Assembly (NCBI GenBank): GCA_035653615.1
Contig: DASRBN010000042.1
Span: forward strand, 211,708-275,707
Length of the DNA stretch: 64,000 bases
DNA from: Ktedonobacteraceae bacterium
GTDB taxonomy: Bacteria > Chloroflexota > Ktedonobacteria > Ktedonobacterales > Ktedonobacteraceae
Reading direction: 5' to 3'
Below are positions 25,903-34,468 of the stretch, piece by piece. Made by a program: the position numbers and the translations under genes. Numbering within the stretch: position 1 is the first letter of the stretch; every line of letters begins with the position of its first letter. Below the pieces are notes generated by a model. That model was given only the letters and a program-made list of their open reading frames with translations. It had not been told where the DNA came from and searched no databases.

Positions 25903-26754
25903 ATGTCAATTGTGAACGTCAAGCGTATCTCACATGTGGCATTGAAGACGAAAGATGTGGAGCAACAGATGGATTTCTATACAAAGATGGTGGGATTGGG
26001 TGAAACTGAGCGCGATAGCGCAGGTCGAGTCTATTTACGCTGCAATGCCAACCATCATTCCCTGATCCTCGTGCCATCCACTGAGACTGGGATTGACCAC
26101 TACGCACTGGAAGTCGGCGGGCCGGCGGAATTCGAGACCGCGGCTACGGCTTTGACGCATGCCGGTATCCCGTATGAGATCGAGCAATCAGATGAACTCG
26201 GTCAGGGCACTTCTTTACGCTTGCGCGATCCCGAAGGATTTGTGATTGAATTGATCGGCGAGATGGCGCAGGTCGACGCGAATTATGGGCCGCGCGCTGT
26301 TCAACCGCGCAAACTTGGCCATATCACTTTCAAGGTAAGTGATTGCAAACGCAGCGCCGATTTCTACCAGGAAGTGCTGGGATTCCGCATTTCCGATTGG
26401 GTGGAAGATAAGTTCGTCTGGATGCGCTGCAATCCGGATCATCATGGGATTGCATGTTCCGTTGGTGATATGGCAAAGCTGCATCACTTCGCATTCGAGG
26501 TACAGGACCTTTCTTACCTGGCACGCCAGGCCGATCATCTCGCGCAGAATGGCTATTCCCTGATTTACGGGCCTGGTCGCCATGGACCCGGCAAGAATCT
26601 ATTCGCCTATTTTCGGGACCTTGAGCGGAATATAGTCGAATTTACCTGCGATGTGCAGCAGATCTGGGATGACGCAACATACGAACCAAAGGTCTGGAGC
26701 ATGCAGGAACAATGGTCGAATGTCTGGGGATCGCCTAAACCTGCCGATTTTTAA
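25903..26754 (+). CDS. Two-domain VOC protein, extradiol ring-cleavage dioxygenase type
   Basis: A 283-residue protein made of two VOC modules: HVALKTKDVEQQMDFYTKMVG (first) and HITFKVSDCKRSADFYQEVLGF (second). In the second domain a His (HHFAFEV) and Glu (NIVEFTCD) sit where extradiol dioxygenases carry the iron ligands 2-His-1-Glu, and the C terminus extends past the barrel. It may open a catechol ring, but binding-only family members also exist. AAAGGAG precedes the ATG. It is followed by a carboxymuconolactone-decarboxylase-like gene 19 nt later. Confidence 0.8.
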   Translation: MSIVNVKRISHVALKTKDVEQQMDFYTKMVGLGETERDSAGRVYLRCNANHHSLILVPSTETGIDHYALEVGGPAEFETAATALTHAGIPYEIEQSDELGQGTSLRLRDPEGFVIELIGEMAQVDANYGPRAVQPRKLGHITFKVSDCKRSADFYQEVLGFRISDWVEDKFVWMRCNPDHHGIACSVGDMAKLHHFAFEVQDLSYLARQADHLAQNGYSLIYGPGRHGPGKNLFAYFRDLERNIVEFTCDVQQIWDDATYEPKVWSMQEQWSNVWGSPKPADF

Positions 26755-26773
26755 TAGTGCAGGGGAGAACACC

Positions 26774-27298
26774 ATGCGTATTCGCCCGCTCGAACCAGGT
26801 GAATTTGATGCGAGCCTGGCACCTGTGCTGGAGGATATTCTGCGCCTGCGCGGCACAGTCTATAACCTGCACCGGGTGCTTGCCCATAGCCCGAAGGCCT
26901 TACGCGCGTTCATGACCTTCTCAGCATACGTTCGTGATGAAGCCGACTTAAGCCCACGCCTGCGCGAACTGGCCGTGCTACGTGTGGCAACACTGCACAA
27001 CGTGGCTTACGAAATTGCGCAGCATCAAGGCCCGGCAAAACGAGCAGGCCTGACGCAGGAACAGATTGCAAATGTTGCCAACTGGCGCGAACATGTAGAT
27101 ATCTTCGAGCCACAAGACCGTGCCGTGCTGCAATTTGCGGAGGAGACAGCCAGCACGTTCCGCGTTTCCGATGCAACCTTTTCCACCGCCAGCCAATATT
27201 TAAGTGAAAGCGAAATGGTTGACCTCGCACTTGTTGTAGGATGGTATCTGCTCTGCGCCTCTGTACTTGTGCCATTTGAAATTGAGCTTGAGGATTAA
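26774..27298 (+). CDS. Carboxymuconolactone decarboxylase family protein
   Basis: A 174-residue alpha-helical protein of the CMD/AhpD fold. ELAVLRVATLHNVAYEIAQH carries the Glu, Asn and His of the decarboxylase-type motif; the CxxC of peroxidase AhpD is absent. The start is ATG 26774, preceded by AGGGGAGA. It follows the VOC dioxygenase-like gene by 19 nt, so an aromatic-compound degradation step is plausible. An intrinsic terminator follows. Confidence 0.8.
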   Translation: MRIRPLEPGEFDASLAPVLEDILRLRGTVYNLHRVLAHSPKALRAFMTFSAYVRDEADLSPRLRELAVLRVATLHNVAYEIAQHQGPAKRAGLTQEQIANVANWREHVDIFEPQDRAVLQFAEETASTFRVSDATFSTASQYLSESEMVDLALVVGWYLLCASVLVPFEIELED

Positions 27299-27361
27299 CG
27301 ATCACCATTTCTCATCTTTCCCAGGAGTGGCCTGTTCAGTATCGCCTCAATAGTTAAGAAT

Positions 27362-27399
27362 CGTACTAAATGGGTGGGAAGTTTAGTACGCGCTTTTTT
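27362..27399 (+). terminator. Rho-independent terminator
   Basis: CGTACTAAA (27362-27370) pairs with TTTAGTACG (27382-27390), and a T-rich tail CGCTTTTTTAG follows. It ends the VOC/CMD unit. Confidence 0.75.
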
Positions 27400-27444
27400 A
27401 GCTCATGAGTTGGAAGAGCGATGAATGAATGAAAGAGGCAATAT

Positions 27445-29592
27445 ATGACAGACCAGAATAACATCAATGAACAAAGCAAGCAGCAAAACCTGGAGCCTGA
27501 TCGCGTCCAGAACGATCAACAGTACCTGACGACGAACCAGGGTGTGCGCATCAACCATACGGACGATTCTCTCAAGGCTGGAGAACGAGGACCAACGCTG
27601 CTGGAAGACTTCCACTTCCGTGAAAAGCTCATGCACTTTGATCACGAGCGCATACCGGAGCGTGTAGTGCATGCCCGTGGCAGCGGCGCCTTTGGATATT
27701 TCCAGGTCTATGAGCCAATGACCGAATATACGAAGGCAAGTTTTTTGCAAAATCCCTCGGTGAAGACGCCCGTCTTTGTGCGCTTTTCAACAGTAGTCGG
27801 CTCGCGTGGCTCGGCTGATACAGTACGTGATGTGAGAGGATTCGCGACGAAGTTTTATACCTCGGACGGTGTGTTTGACCTGGTGGGAAATAACTTCCCG
27901 GTCTTCTTCATTCAGGATGCCATCAAATTCCCCGACCTGGTACATGCCGTCAAGCCGGAGCCACCTGACGAGATGCCGCAGGCAGCTACGGCTCATAATA
28001 CGGCCTGGGATTTCTTCTCATTGCTACCTGAATCGACTCACATGGTGATGTGGCTACTCTCAGATCGCGCGCTGCCGCGCAGTTTCCGCATGATGGAGGG
28101 CTTTGGAGTCCACACCTTCCGCTTCGTGAACGATCAGGGCAAGGCGCGCTTCGTCAAGTTCCACTGGAAGCCGGTGCTGGGCACCTATTCGCTGACCTGG
28201 GACGAGTCACAGCAACTGGCAGGAAAGGACCCCGACTGGCTGCGGCGCGATCTCTGGGAGGCCATCGAGAAAGGCGATTATCCAGAGTACGAACTGGGCG
28301 TGCAGATGTTCGAGGAATCGGAAGAATTTGCCTTCGCCTTCGATATTCTTGATCCAACCAAGATTTTGCCGGAGGAAGTCATACCCGTGCGGCTCATTGG
28401 TAAGATGACCTTGAACCGCAACCCGGACAACTTTTTCGCCGAGACAGAGCAGGTTGCGTTCCATCCAGGTCATGTCGTACCCGGCATTGACTTTACTGAT
28501 GACCCTCTCTTACAGGGCAGGCTCTTTTCGTATCTCGACACCCAGCTGATTCGCCTGGGTGGGCCGAATTTCGCCGAGATACCTATCAATCGCCCCGTAT
28601 CACCTGTTCATAACAACCAGCGCGACGGATACATGCGGCAGGCAATCAACGAGGGCCGGGCGAGTTACTACCCAAATTCGCTTGGCAAGGGCTGTCCGAT
28701 GCTGGCGCCTGAGACGGCCCACGGCTATGTACATTATGCCGAGAAGATCGAGGGGAGAACGACTCGCGCTCGCAGCGAGAGCTTCAAGGACTTCTTCAGT
28801 CAGGCAACGCTCTTCTGGAAGAGCCTGACGTCGGTCGAGCAGGACCACCTGGTTGCCGCGGCCCACTTCGAATTAGGCCATGTGAATGTCAAAGAAGTGC
28901 GTGAGCGCATGGTCACGCTATTCAATTATGTTGACCATGATCTGGCAGTCCGCGTTGCGGAGGGTATCGGCGTGCCAGCTCCGGCAGAAAGAGTACATCC
29001 CAGCATCACTACTCCCACAGGCCGCCGCAATGTCGAGCGTTCTCCTGCGCTCAGTCTGGAGCACCTGGCGAAGAATACCATTAAGAGCCTGCGCATTGCG
29101 GTACTGGCCGCGGATGGCGTCGATGCCAATGCTTTACAAACCGTGAAGAAGGCGCTCGAGGAGAAAGGAGCGCATGTATTCGTCATCGCGAAAGGCCCTG
29201 GCTCTGTTAAGGGGGCAAAGGGCCAGGCAGTGCAGGTCGATGCCAGCGCAATTACGACCAGTTCGGTGATGTATGACGCGGTATTCGTTCCGGGTGGTCA
29301 GGAAAGCGTCTCGCAATTGCTGAAGCAAGGGAATGCTCGCCATTTCGTTGCCGAGGCCTTTAAGCATGGCAAGCCAATCGGGGCCGTAGGTGAGGGCGTC
29401 GAATTACTTGTGCGCTCCGACCTTCCGGGCCTATCCTCAGGCGGTGCGCTATCGAGCGGAGGACTGTCCAATTCAAATGGCGTCGTGACCATGCGCAACA
29501 TGTCGGACATGAACTCGTTCATCCAGCAGTTTACAGCCGCCATAGCGAAACATCGCCACTGGTCTCGCCCGCAGGAGCAAGTACCAGCTTAA
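27445..29592 (+). CDS. katE: Large-subunit clade-2 haem catalase
   Basis: A 715-residue catalase of the HPII size class, which dismutates hydrogen peroxide. Visible motifs are the catalytic His in [14 protein letters not shown], the Asn-region [13 protein letters not shown], and the haem-ligand Tyr in [18 protein letters not shown]-terminal domain of about 150 residues ([19 protein letters not shown]..., then [12 protein letters not shown]) has the flavodoxin/DJ-1-like fold typical of HPII. AAAGAGGC precedes the ATG. It is separated from the IS630 element by only 33 nt. Confidence 0.95.
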   Translation: MTDQNNINEQSKQQNLEPDRVQNDQQYLTTNQGVRINHTDDSLKAGERGPTLLEDFHFREKLMHFDHERIPERVVHARGSGAFGYFQVYEPMTEYTKASFLQNPSVKTPVFVRFSTVVGSRGSADTVRDVRGFATKFYTSDGVFDLVGNNFPVFFIQDAIKFPDLVHAVKPEPPDEMPQAATAHNTAWDFFSLLPESTHMVMWLLSDRALPRSFRMMEGFGVHTFRFVNDQGKARFVKFHWKPVLGTYSLTWDESQQLAGKDPDWLRRDLWEAIEKGDYPEYELGVQMFEESEEFAFAFDILDPTKILPEEVIPVRLIGKMTLNRNPDNFFAETEQVAFHPGHVVPGIDFTDDPLLQGRLFSYLDTQLIRLGGPNFAEIPINRPVSPVHNNQRDGYMRQAINEGRASYYPNSLGKGCPMLAPETAHGYVHYAEKIEGRTTRARSESFKDFFSQATLFWKSLTSVEQDHLVAAAHFELGHVNVKEVRERMVTLFNYVDHDLAVRVAEGIGVPAPAERVHPSITTPTGRRNVERSPALSLEHLAKNTIKSLRIAVLAADGVDANALQTVKKALEEKGAHVFVIAKGPGSVKGAKGQAVQVDASAITTSSVMYDAVFVPGGQESVSQLLKQGNARHFVAEAFKHGKPIGAVGEGVELLVRSDLPGLSSGGALSSGGLSNSNGVVTMRNMSDMNSFIQQFTAAIAKHRHWSRPQEQVPA

Positions 29593-29625
29593 GAAGAGAG
29601 TGATGGCTAGATGCTTCCAAGTTGA

Positions 29626-30348
29626 TCATGCGGCATGGGTAGGCAACAGAGAAACCTCCTTCTCCTTGTCAGGTGCGAACGGACTGCCGATATGACGAAG
29701 AATCTCGGCAGGCGTCCGAGCCAGTGCCTGAAAATGCGCCTCCAGATCCGCAAGGAGGAGGTCGAAGGTGCTACGATGATGATTATGCGTGACCACCCGC
29801 CGCGAGACGCGCCAGAGCCATTCAATACGGTTGGCGTCAGGATCATAGGCAGGGGTGTAGACCAGGCGCAGATGCTCTTTGAGTTCGGCCAGCATACCGC
29901 GCACGAGGAGAGAGCCAGCCGAGGTATGGGTCTTGAGATTGTCGGCAATCACGATGGCGATGCGTCCTCGTTGTTGAGAACGAGCCACAGCGCTACGCAC
30001 TTGTTGACAGAAAACATCAGCAGTGCGCCCTGCGGCAACGCGGCCATCAAACCAACCATCACGCCAGTCCAGCAGGCCAAAGCCATAGACTTTCCGATTA
30101 TCCCCAGGTGCTTCAACCAGGCGTTGCCCGCATCGTCCTTTCTGAGACCAGACGCGCGTGAGAGTGGGGTGAAAGGCCACTTGCATCTCGTCTTGCAGAT
30201 ACAGGTCAGCCTGTGGCAGCAGGGCAAGCAAATCAGCCAGGTCGTCGGGAAGCTGATCCCAAAGGTCAGCCTCAACCAGATCATGAACGGGTAGAGGTTC
30301 GGGTACAGTTGTACCGGCTAAAAGAACCTCTACCCGCAGGCGTTTCCC
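29626..30348 (-). CDS. IS630 transposase, catalytic half (reached by -1 frameshift)
   Basis: The frame is open from the slippery heptamer (30342-30348) to the stop at 29626 and gives about 240 residues. The catalytic DDE triad is present: Asp in LYLQDEMQV, Asp in IADNLKTH, and Glu in PDANRIEW, in the order and spacing of IS630. The first ATG/TTG (TTG 30231) has no strong ribosome site, so translation most likely depends on the -1 frameshift after orfA and gives a fused protein of about 404 residues. Confidence 0.85.
   Translation of the reverse strand, partial: GKRLRVEVLLAGTTVPEPLPVHDLVEADLWDQLPDDLADLLALLPQADLYLQDEMQVAFHPTLTRVWSQKGRCGQRLVEAPGDNRKVYGFGLLDWRDGWFDGRVAAGRTADVFCQQVRSAVARSQQRGRIAIVIADNLKTHTSAGSLLVRGMLAELKEHLRLVYTPAYDPDANRIEWLWRVSRRVVTHNHHRSTFDLLLADLEAHFQALARTPAEILRHIGSPFAPDKEKEVSLLPTHAA
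30288..30348 (-). promoter_or_regulatory. Programmed -1 frameshift signal of the IS630 transposase
   Basis: Read on the minus strand: slippery heptamer G GGA AAC (30348-30342) in the orfA frame, a 5-nt spacer GCCTG (30341-30337), then a 13-bp perfect stem CGGGTAGAGGTTC (30336-30324) with GAACCTCTACCCG (30300-30288). A small GGTAC/GTACC hairpin sits inside the 23-nt loop. The stop of orfA (30332-30330) lies inside the stem. This is a complete X XXY YYZ plus stimulator layout. Confidence 0.85.
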
Positions 30349-30839
30349 ACGTAGTCCGTTTTCTCTTCCGCCTTGCGCTTCAGCGTCCAGGTGGAACGTT
30401 TGCAGACGTAGTCATGGGCATGTAAGTACACGCGAACCGTCTCTTCGGTGACGTGAATACCTGTCTGCTGGCCCAGATACGCCGCAAGTCCCTCGGTAGT
30501 CCAGTTCGCGGTCTCTACACCGACTTCATGAGGGTCCAACTCAATCACTCTCAGCAGTTCGGTTTCCCAGGCCGTTGTGACCCGTCGCTCTCGGCCTGGG
30601 GCAGTGCTCCGTGGAACGGCATCCAATCCGCCGTTCAAGAAGCGCTTGAGCACACGCACGACAGTGTCCGGGCTGCGCAGCACGGTTTGGGCAATCTGGC
30701 TCGACGTTTGTCCTCGCTGCGAGAGCAAGAGCATCTGGTAGCGTGTGCGTGTTTCGGCATCCGTTGTTTCTTCATAGCGCTGGCGCAGTTCGGCCAGTGT
30801 TGGTTTCTCCAATGAAGTGAGGGTTATGGGAGCGGTCAT
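30330..30839 (-). CDS. IS630 orfA, DNA-binding half of transposase
   Basis: A 169-residue protein with helix-turn-helix modules (TSSQIAQTVLRSPDTVVRVLKRF, and VETANWTTEGLAAYLGQQTG) of the IS630 N-terminal region. It ends with KTDYVGNACG a few codons past the frameshift heptamer. Alone it may act as a DNA-binding inhibitor; fused to orfB it forms the active transposase. Confidence 0.85.
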   Translation of the reverse strand: MTAPITLTSLEKPTLAELRQRYEETTDAETRTRYQMLLLSQRGQTSSQIAQTVLRSPDTVVRVLKRFLNGGLDAVPRSTAPGRERRVTTAWETELLRVIELDPHEVGVETANWTTEGLAAYLGQQTGIHVTEETVRVYLHAHDYVCKRSTWTLKRKAEEKTDYVGNACG

Positions 30840-30958
30840 TCCGTCTTCCTTTCGTCACTTTTCCACTTCTCTCTGACACCTCGTCATGAGAATCGGCCAC
30901 ACACAGCCCTCTTGTTGTAATACATCGTTGCCGCCCCATCGCCCGTCTCGGCAGCGCT

Positions 30959-31624
30959 TCACACCTGAGCATTTTCTCCGAGCAAGAAGATCAAGTACTC
31001 CTTTTTACGCTGTTCCATCTCCTCCTCTGGAAAGACCGGCGCTTTCCCTAAAAGGGAAGCCTTAAACTCTTTGACCAAGGCATCGCGCAGTGGTGTCTTG
31101 CTATGACCCAGGCGGAGCTTTTTTCCTTCCGGTACTCTGATCCCTTCCCGCTGGAGCAGGTACCTGGCAAAGGCCAGTTCAGGCGTCAGCCCATCGGCTA
31201 ACAAGACTCCCATTTGCTTGAACAGTTCGTCTGAGACCAGGATGGGCGCTTCCAGAAGCAGAGCTAATCCGATGGCGTCGCCAATACGCATCTGTTTCAT
31301 CTGCTCTTGCACCATCGAGTCTGCGCGCCACCTGAGTTGGCACCGACACAGATGATAGAGAGGAGGAAGCATTGAGTAACTTTCTATGCGTACCTCTTCC
31401 AACTTGTAGTTCAGCAACGTGAGTGTCTCAGCCATCAGATGGATGGAAAGAGGGCGTGGCAGGGTCAAGTGATTCAAGGCAGCAACAATGGGCAAGGCTT
31501 CGTGCCGCTCAATGCCGAACACCAGCAGGCGTTGACCTGGTTCGTCGATCAAGGAAACGCTGTATAGCAAGGGGCTATCAATCGTAAAATTTCTTCTGAC
31601 ACCCTCTACCTTTACAGGGATCAT
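30959..31624 (-). CDS. Bifunctional nuclease (BFN) domain protein
   Basis: A 221-residue protein with a BFN/DUF151 domain. The segments VFGIERHEALPIVAALNHLTLPRPLSIHLM and RIGDAIGLALLLEAPILVSDELFKQMG follow the family pattern (PSDAIALALR-type). The C-terminal 60 residues are an added tail, ending EEEMEQRKKEYLIFLLGEN. BFN proteins have plant-nuclease and stress roles; activity here is unproven. I use ATG 31624, 6 nt after GGAGG; ATG 31630 is closer than usual. The gene diverges from the GNAT gene. Confidence 0.72.
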   Translation of the reverse strand: MIPVKVEGVRRNFTIDSPLLYSVSLIDEPGQRLLVFGIERHEALPIVAALNHLTLPRPLSIHLMAETLTLLNYKLEEVRIESYSMLPPLYHLCRCQLRWRADSMVQEQMKQMRIGDAIGLALLLEAPILVSDELFKQMGVLLADGLTPELAFARYLLQREGIRVPEGKKLRLGHSKTPLRDALVKEFKASLLGKAPVFPEEEMEQRKKEYLIFLLGENAQV

Positions 31625-31932
31625 GAACATCCTCCATTTTTCTCTCTTCAGAATGTACCCAATGTTCCTGAGTCTTCGCCAGGTTTCTGTCCAAAAGGAC
31701 TGACCCCCGATCTGCGCATCATATGACGAGGTGTTTTCTCTCTCATTCTATCATATCTCCGCAGGATCTATCTGGAAGCATATAGCGTGTACAGACCCCA
31801 ACGGCAGGCCACAATGCGGCCTGCCGTTGGGGTCTGTACACGCTAGCTATCACCTGGATACTCATGATAAACTAACAGCGATAACCATTAGAATGCTCGT
31901 CTCAAAAATATCTGGTCTTAAGGAGTATCTAT
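31625..31932. other. Divergent intergenic region with a perfect 28-bp palindrome
   Basis: The gap between the BFN and GNAT genes holds one striking feature: arms 31783-31810 and 31818-31845 are perfect complements (core ACAGACCCCAACGGCAGGCC) around a 7-nt loop ACAATGC. It is not followed by a T-run and lies between divergent genes, so it is not an ordinary terminator. No other gene is visible. Confidence 0.6.
31783..31845. repeat. 28-bp perfect inverted repeat
   Basis: The two arms match at every position and the loop is 7 nt. The complementarity stops abruptly at both ends. It may be a MITE-type or REP-type remnant or a regulatory cruciform. Confidence 0.7.
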
Positions 31933-32721
31933 ATGAAAGCTATTTATCTGCATTCAAAACAAGAAATAGAGGCTTACCTGCGACGCGATACCTTCCTTCA
32001 TATTTACTCGCTTGGTGATCTAGACGATTTTTTCTGGCAATACACAACCTGGTATGCCCTGGTCAATGATCAGCAAGAAATAAGCGCAATTGCGCTCATC
32101 TACTCAGGGATTCATGTTCCCGTCCTGCTGGCCCTTTCCGAAGAGCCCGGAGATGATCTGGGCGAATTACTGCAATCCATTTCGCATCTTCTACCCCGGC
32201 ATTTCTATGCGCACCTCAGTGGGGACCGGGCTCCTATCTTCGAGAGAGACTACGCGATACATTCATTCGGACCGCATTACAAAATGGCGCTGATCTACAA
32301 AGAGCGGGTAGATACTATCGATATATCCAGAGTTATTCCACTCACCGTTTCCGACCTACCAGCCTTGCAAGCACTCTATCAGGCAAGCTATCCGGTCAAT
32401 TCATTCGACCCGCGCATGCTCGAAACCGGCTACTATTACGGTATCCGGCGAGGTTCAGACATCATCAGCGTGGCAGGCATCCACGTCTATTCGCAACGTT
32501 ACAAAGTAGCAGCTCTAGGCAATGTGACAACGCACCCCGAATTTCGTGGTCAGGGCCTGGGAACGGCAGTATGCGCGAAACTCTGCCAGGCTCTGCTGCA
32601 TACAGTTGATCACATCGGATTGAATGTGAAGGCGGATAATATGAGCGCAATATCTGCTTATAGAAGGCTGGGATTTGAGGTTGTTGCGGAGTATGGGGAG
32701 TATGAGATGAAGTTGAGATAG
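31933..32721 (+). CDS. GNAT family N-acetyltransferase
   Basis: A 262-residue acetyltransferase. The C-terminal half carries the GNAT signature: strand VAALGNVTTHPEFRGQGLGTAVC with the acetyl-CoA-binding R/Q-x-x-G-x-G, and NVKADNMSAISAYRRLGFEV. The N-terminal half (about 1-130) is a second, degenerate domain often found in this group. Substrate unknown. AAGGAG precedes the ATG. Confidence 0.82.
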   Translation: MKAIYLHSKQEIEAYLRRDTFLHIYSLGDLDDFFWQYTTWYALVNDQQEISAIALIYSGIHVPVLLALSEEPGDDLGELLQSISHLLPRHFYAHLSGDRAPIFERDYAIHSFGPHYKMALIYKERVDTIDISRVIPLTVSDLPALQALYQASYPVNSFDPRMLETGYYYGIRRGSDIISVAGIHVYSQRYKVAALGNVTTHPEFRGQGLGTAVCAKLCQALLHTVDHIGLNVKADNMSAISAYRRLGFEVVAEYGEYEMKLR

Positions 32722-32795
32722 AGGGAACTTTTCCCCATCCCCCATCGTCTGCTTGTTGAACCATCCAAATAAACTCAACAAGAGGAGACCAGACG

Positions 32796-33893
32796 ATGAT
32801 GAAACGACTTGCAATCCTTGTATCCGCGCTCGCATTCTTCCTATTGCAATCCCAATCCGCACTGGCTTGCGGCGGATTGATAGCACCCGATGGTGATGTG
32901 CATCTCACCCGCGCCAGCACACTTGTTGCGTGGCATAATGGCATCGAACACTACCTGACCAGTTTCACCTACCAGGGCAGTGAATCCGATATTGGTTGGA
33001 TTGTACCTCTGCCTGCCGTACCCATGAAAATCGAAGAGGGGGGAGCCTGGACGCTGCAGCGACTCGCAATCGAAACGCAACCTCAGCCAACCGTAGTAAT
33101 TAACGCTTCTGCAAGTATGGCATCCCCAGCGCAGATTTTGCAGCAGGTGAAGATCGAAGCGCTCAATATCACGGTGATCCGGGGTAGCGGACAGGCCATA
33201 TTGAACTGGGCCACCGGCAACAGCTTCTTCCTGAACGGTGATACACGCGACCATCTGCTTACCTATGCGAAAGGCAGCCCGATTTTCATGGCCGCGAAAT
33301 ATGATACCGCGGCAGCGAAGGCACGCGGCCAGCTTGAAGGCGATGGCGTGCCCATCCTGATTACCATGAAGACCCCAAATTTGTGGGTACCCCTCGAGGT
33401 GCTGGCTCTGGATGGGCAGCAAGTGCAGGCCGACATTTACCTGCTGACCGATGAACCTGTTAATACAAGCGAGGTTGATGCGAAAATTGGACAATCCGCT
33501 GTGGGCACCGAAGTCCCAGGTGCGCCCGGTCTGAAAGTAGCATTTCAGGAACAGATGACTCCCACGCTTTACCACGACCTGTCAAGCGACCGCAATATGA
33601 GCTGGGTTCCATCAAATGGCTGGTTGACCTACCTGAGTCTCGATGCGCCTGATACATCGGTCACGTATGATATGGGCGTCGGTACTTCAGGTGTGATACG
33701 TATTGCCCATTTCGGCACCCCGCCGGCTCAGGTGGTCACTGGACCGCAATCAAACGCACTTCCGGGCTGGTTGCCAACACTGCCTATGGGAACTCCGCAG
33801 TTTGCCGAATCGCTGCTCATCATGCTGGGCATCGTCGTGGCGCTGGTCCTGATCTTCCGCGCGCGGGGGCGTTACCTGGCAAGACAAGCCTGA
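32796..33893 (+). CDS. DUF2330 secreted/membrane-anchored protein
   Basis: A 365-residue exported protein. It has an N-terminal signal peptide ending around ALACGG and then the DUF2330 pattern (CGGLIAPDGDVHL...ESDIGWIVPLPAVP). A hydrophobic helix near residues 335-355 followed by RARGRYLARQ anchors it to the membrane by its C terminus, with the bulk outside. Role unknown. AGAGGAGACC precedes the ATG ATG start. It stands alone after the GNAT gene. Confidence 0.72.
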   Translation: MMKRLAILVSALAFFLLQSQSALACGGLIAPDGDVHLTRASTLVAWHNGIEHYLTSFTYQGSESDIGWIVPLPAVPMKIEEGGAWTLQRLAIETQPQPTVVINASASMASPAQILQQVKIEALNITVIRGSGQAILNWATGNSFFLNGDTRDHLLTYAKGSPIFMAAKYDTAAAKARGQLEGDGVPILITMKTPNLWVPLEVLALDGQQVQADIYLLTDEPVNTSEVDAKIGQSAVGTEVPGAPGLKVAFQEQMTPTLYHDLSSDRNMSWVPSNGWLTYLSLDAPDTSVTYDMGVGTSGVIRIAHFGTPPAQVVTGPQSNALPGWLPTLPMGTPQFAESLLIMLGIVVALVLIFRARGRYLARQA

Positions 33894-34025
33894 TTTGCTA
33901 TTAGTCTGATAGCTTTTTGCCTTCAGGCACACACTAAAATTCACATGAATCGAGCCTGTATGTGCCGGTATATACGACACCTCGCCGTATGATACTTGAA
34001 AGGGGAGTCAATCCGTTTGGACAAA

Positions 34026-34038
34026 AAAGAGATGTTCT
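34026..34038 (+). repeat. Left 13-bp target-site repeat of the MITE-like element
   Basis: AAAGAGATGTTCT at 34026-34038 is repeated exactly at 34173-34185, immediately beside both ends of the element. Confidence 0.75.
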
Positions 34039-34172
34039 GGTGATTACCTATAAGGGGCGAGAGATGCTTCGTGGCACTCAGCATGACATGCCCGCCCTGT
34101 CATGCTGAGTGCCACGAAGCATCTCTCGCCCACTTTCATGCAGCTGAGCCGACGGACTTCTGGGAAATCACC
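34039..34172. mobile_element. 134-bp MITE-like element with perfect 34-bp hairpin
   Basis: The ends are short inverted repeats (GGTGATTACC at the left; the right end read inward is GGTGATTTCC). Inside lies a perfect 34-bp inverted repeat (34055-34088 and 34098-34131, core GCACTCAGCATGACA) with a 9-nt loop. The element carries no reading frame and is bracketed by 13-bp identical direct repeats. It looks like a non-autonomous transposable element; the mobilising transposase is not in the window. Confidence 0.7.
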
Positions 34173-34185
34173 AAAGAGATGTTCT
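34173..34185 (+). repeat. Right 13-bp target-site repeat of the MITE-like element
   Basis: AAAGAGATGTTCT, identical to 34026-34038, directly after the right end AATCACC (34166-34172). Confidence 0.75.
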
Positions 34186-34468
34186 CTTGACGCTTGCAGG
34201 TGGTCTATGTCATACTGGTTGTAGCTTGATGAATATCAGCTTGTAATGATTGTCTCGAAGGAATGCTGATGCGTACTCAGATGTAACTGTCCTGATCAGC
34301 GAACGTTCGCAGATGCCTCTTCACGCCAGCTTCCCCTGGTGTATTTCCTTGTGCTCGCGCGCCCCCTCATGGCTGTTCCATTTCCCCATTGCGTGTGCCA
34401 CTAAGAGTGGTCATTACAGAGGAGATGATCGAAAGAAAGGGTCATCTCAAGCAAAGAAAGGAATAGCC

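Larger units (their letters stand above)
29626..30839 (-). mobile_element. IS630 family insertion sequence (core coding part)
   Basis: The two transposase frames orfA and orfB run leftward between the catalase stop and the BFN gene. The DDE pattern (Asp in LYLQDE, Asp in VIADNLKTH, Glu in DANRIEWLW) and HTH first half mark it as an IS630/Tc1-mariner element. Terminal inverted repeats and TA duplications could not be identified by eye, so the outer limits (about 29600-30950) are open. Confidence 0.85.
33894..34468. other. Long intergenic region with MITE-like insertion
   Basis: These 575 nt hold a 134-bp insertion (34039-34172) with 13-bp flanking repeats, a candidate promoter (TTGACG 34187-34192, CATACT 34211-34216) and about 250 nt of possible leader before the GNAT gene. 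A longer reading frame upstream of 34469 has no homology or ribosome site and is not called. Confidence 0.5.

Noticed and set aside
29635..30294. Open frame of 219 codons on the plus strand within the IS630 element
   Set aside because: It lies opposite the conserved DDE transposase frame, has no domain pattern and no ribosome site.
29593..30958. Terminal inverted repeats of the IS630 element
   Set aside because: Comparison of both flanks by eye gave only matches of about 5 nt, so no ends are claimed.
32841..33575. Open frame of 244 codons on the minus strand
   Set aside because: It mirrors the DUF2330 gene, which has a signal peptide, membrane helix and ribosome site; the mirror frame has none.
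34250..34468. N-terminal extension of the second GNAT gene
   Set aside because: The extra residues are not GNAT-like, lie right after the MITE-like element and lack a ribosome site; ATG 34469 has one.
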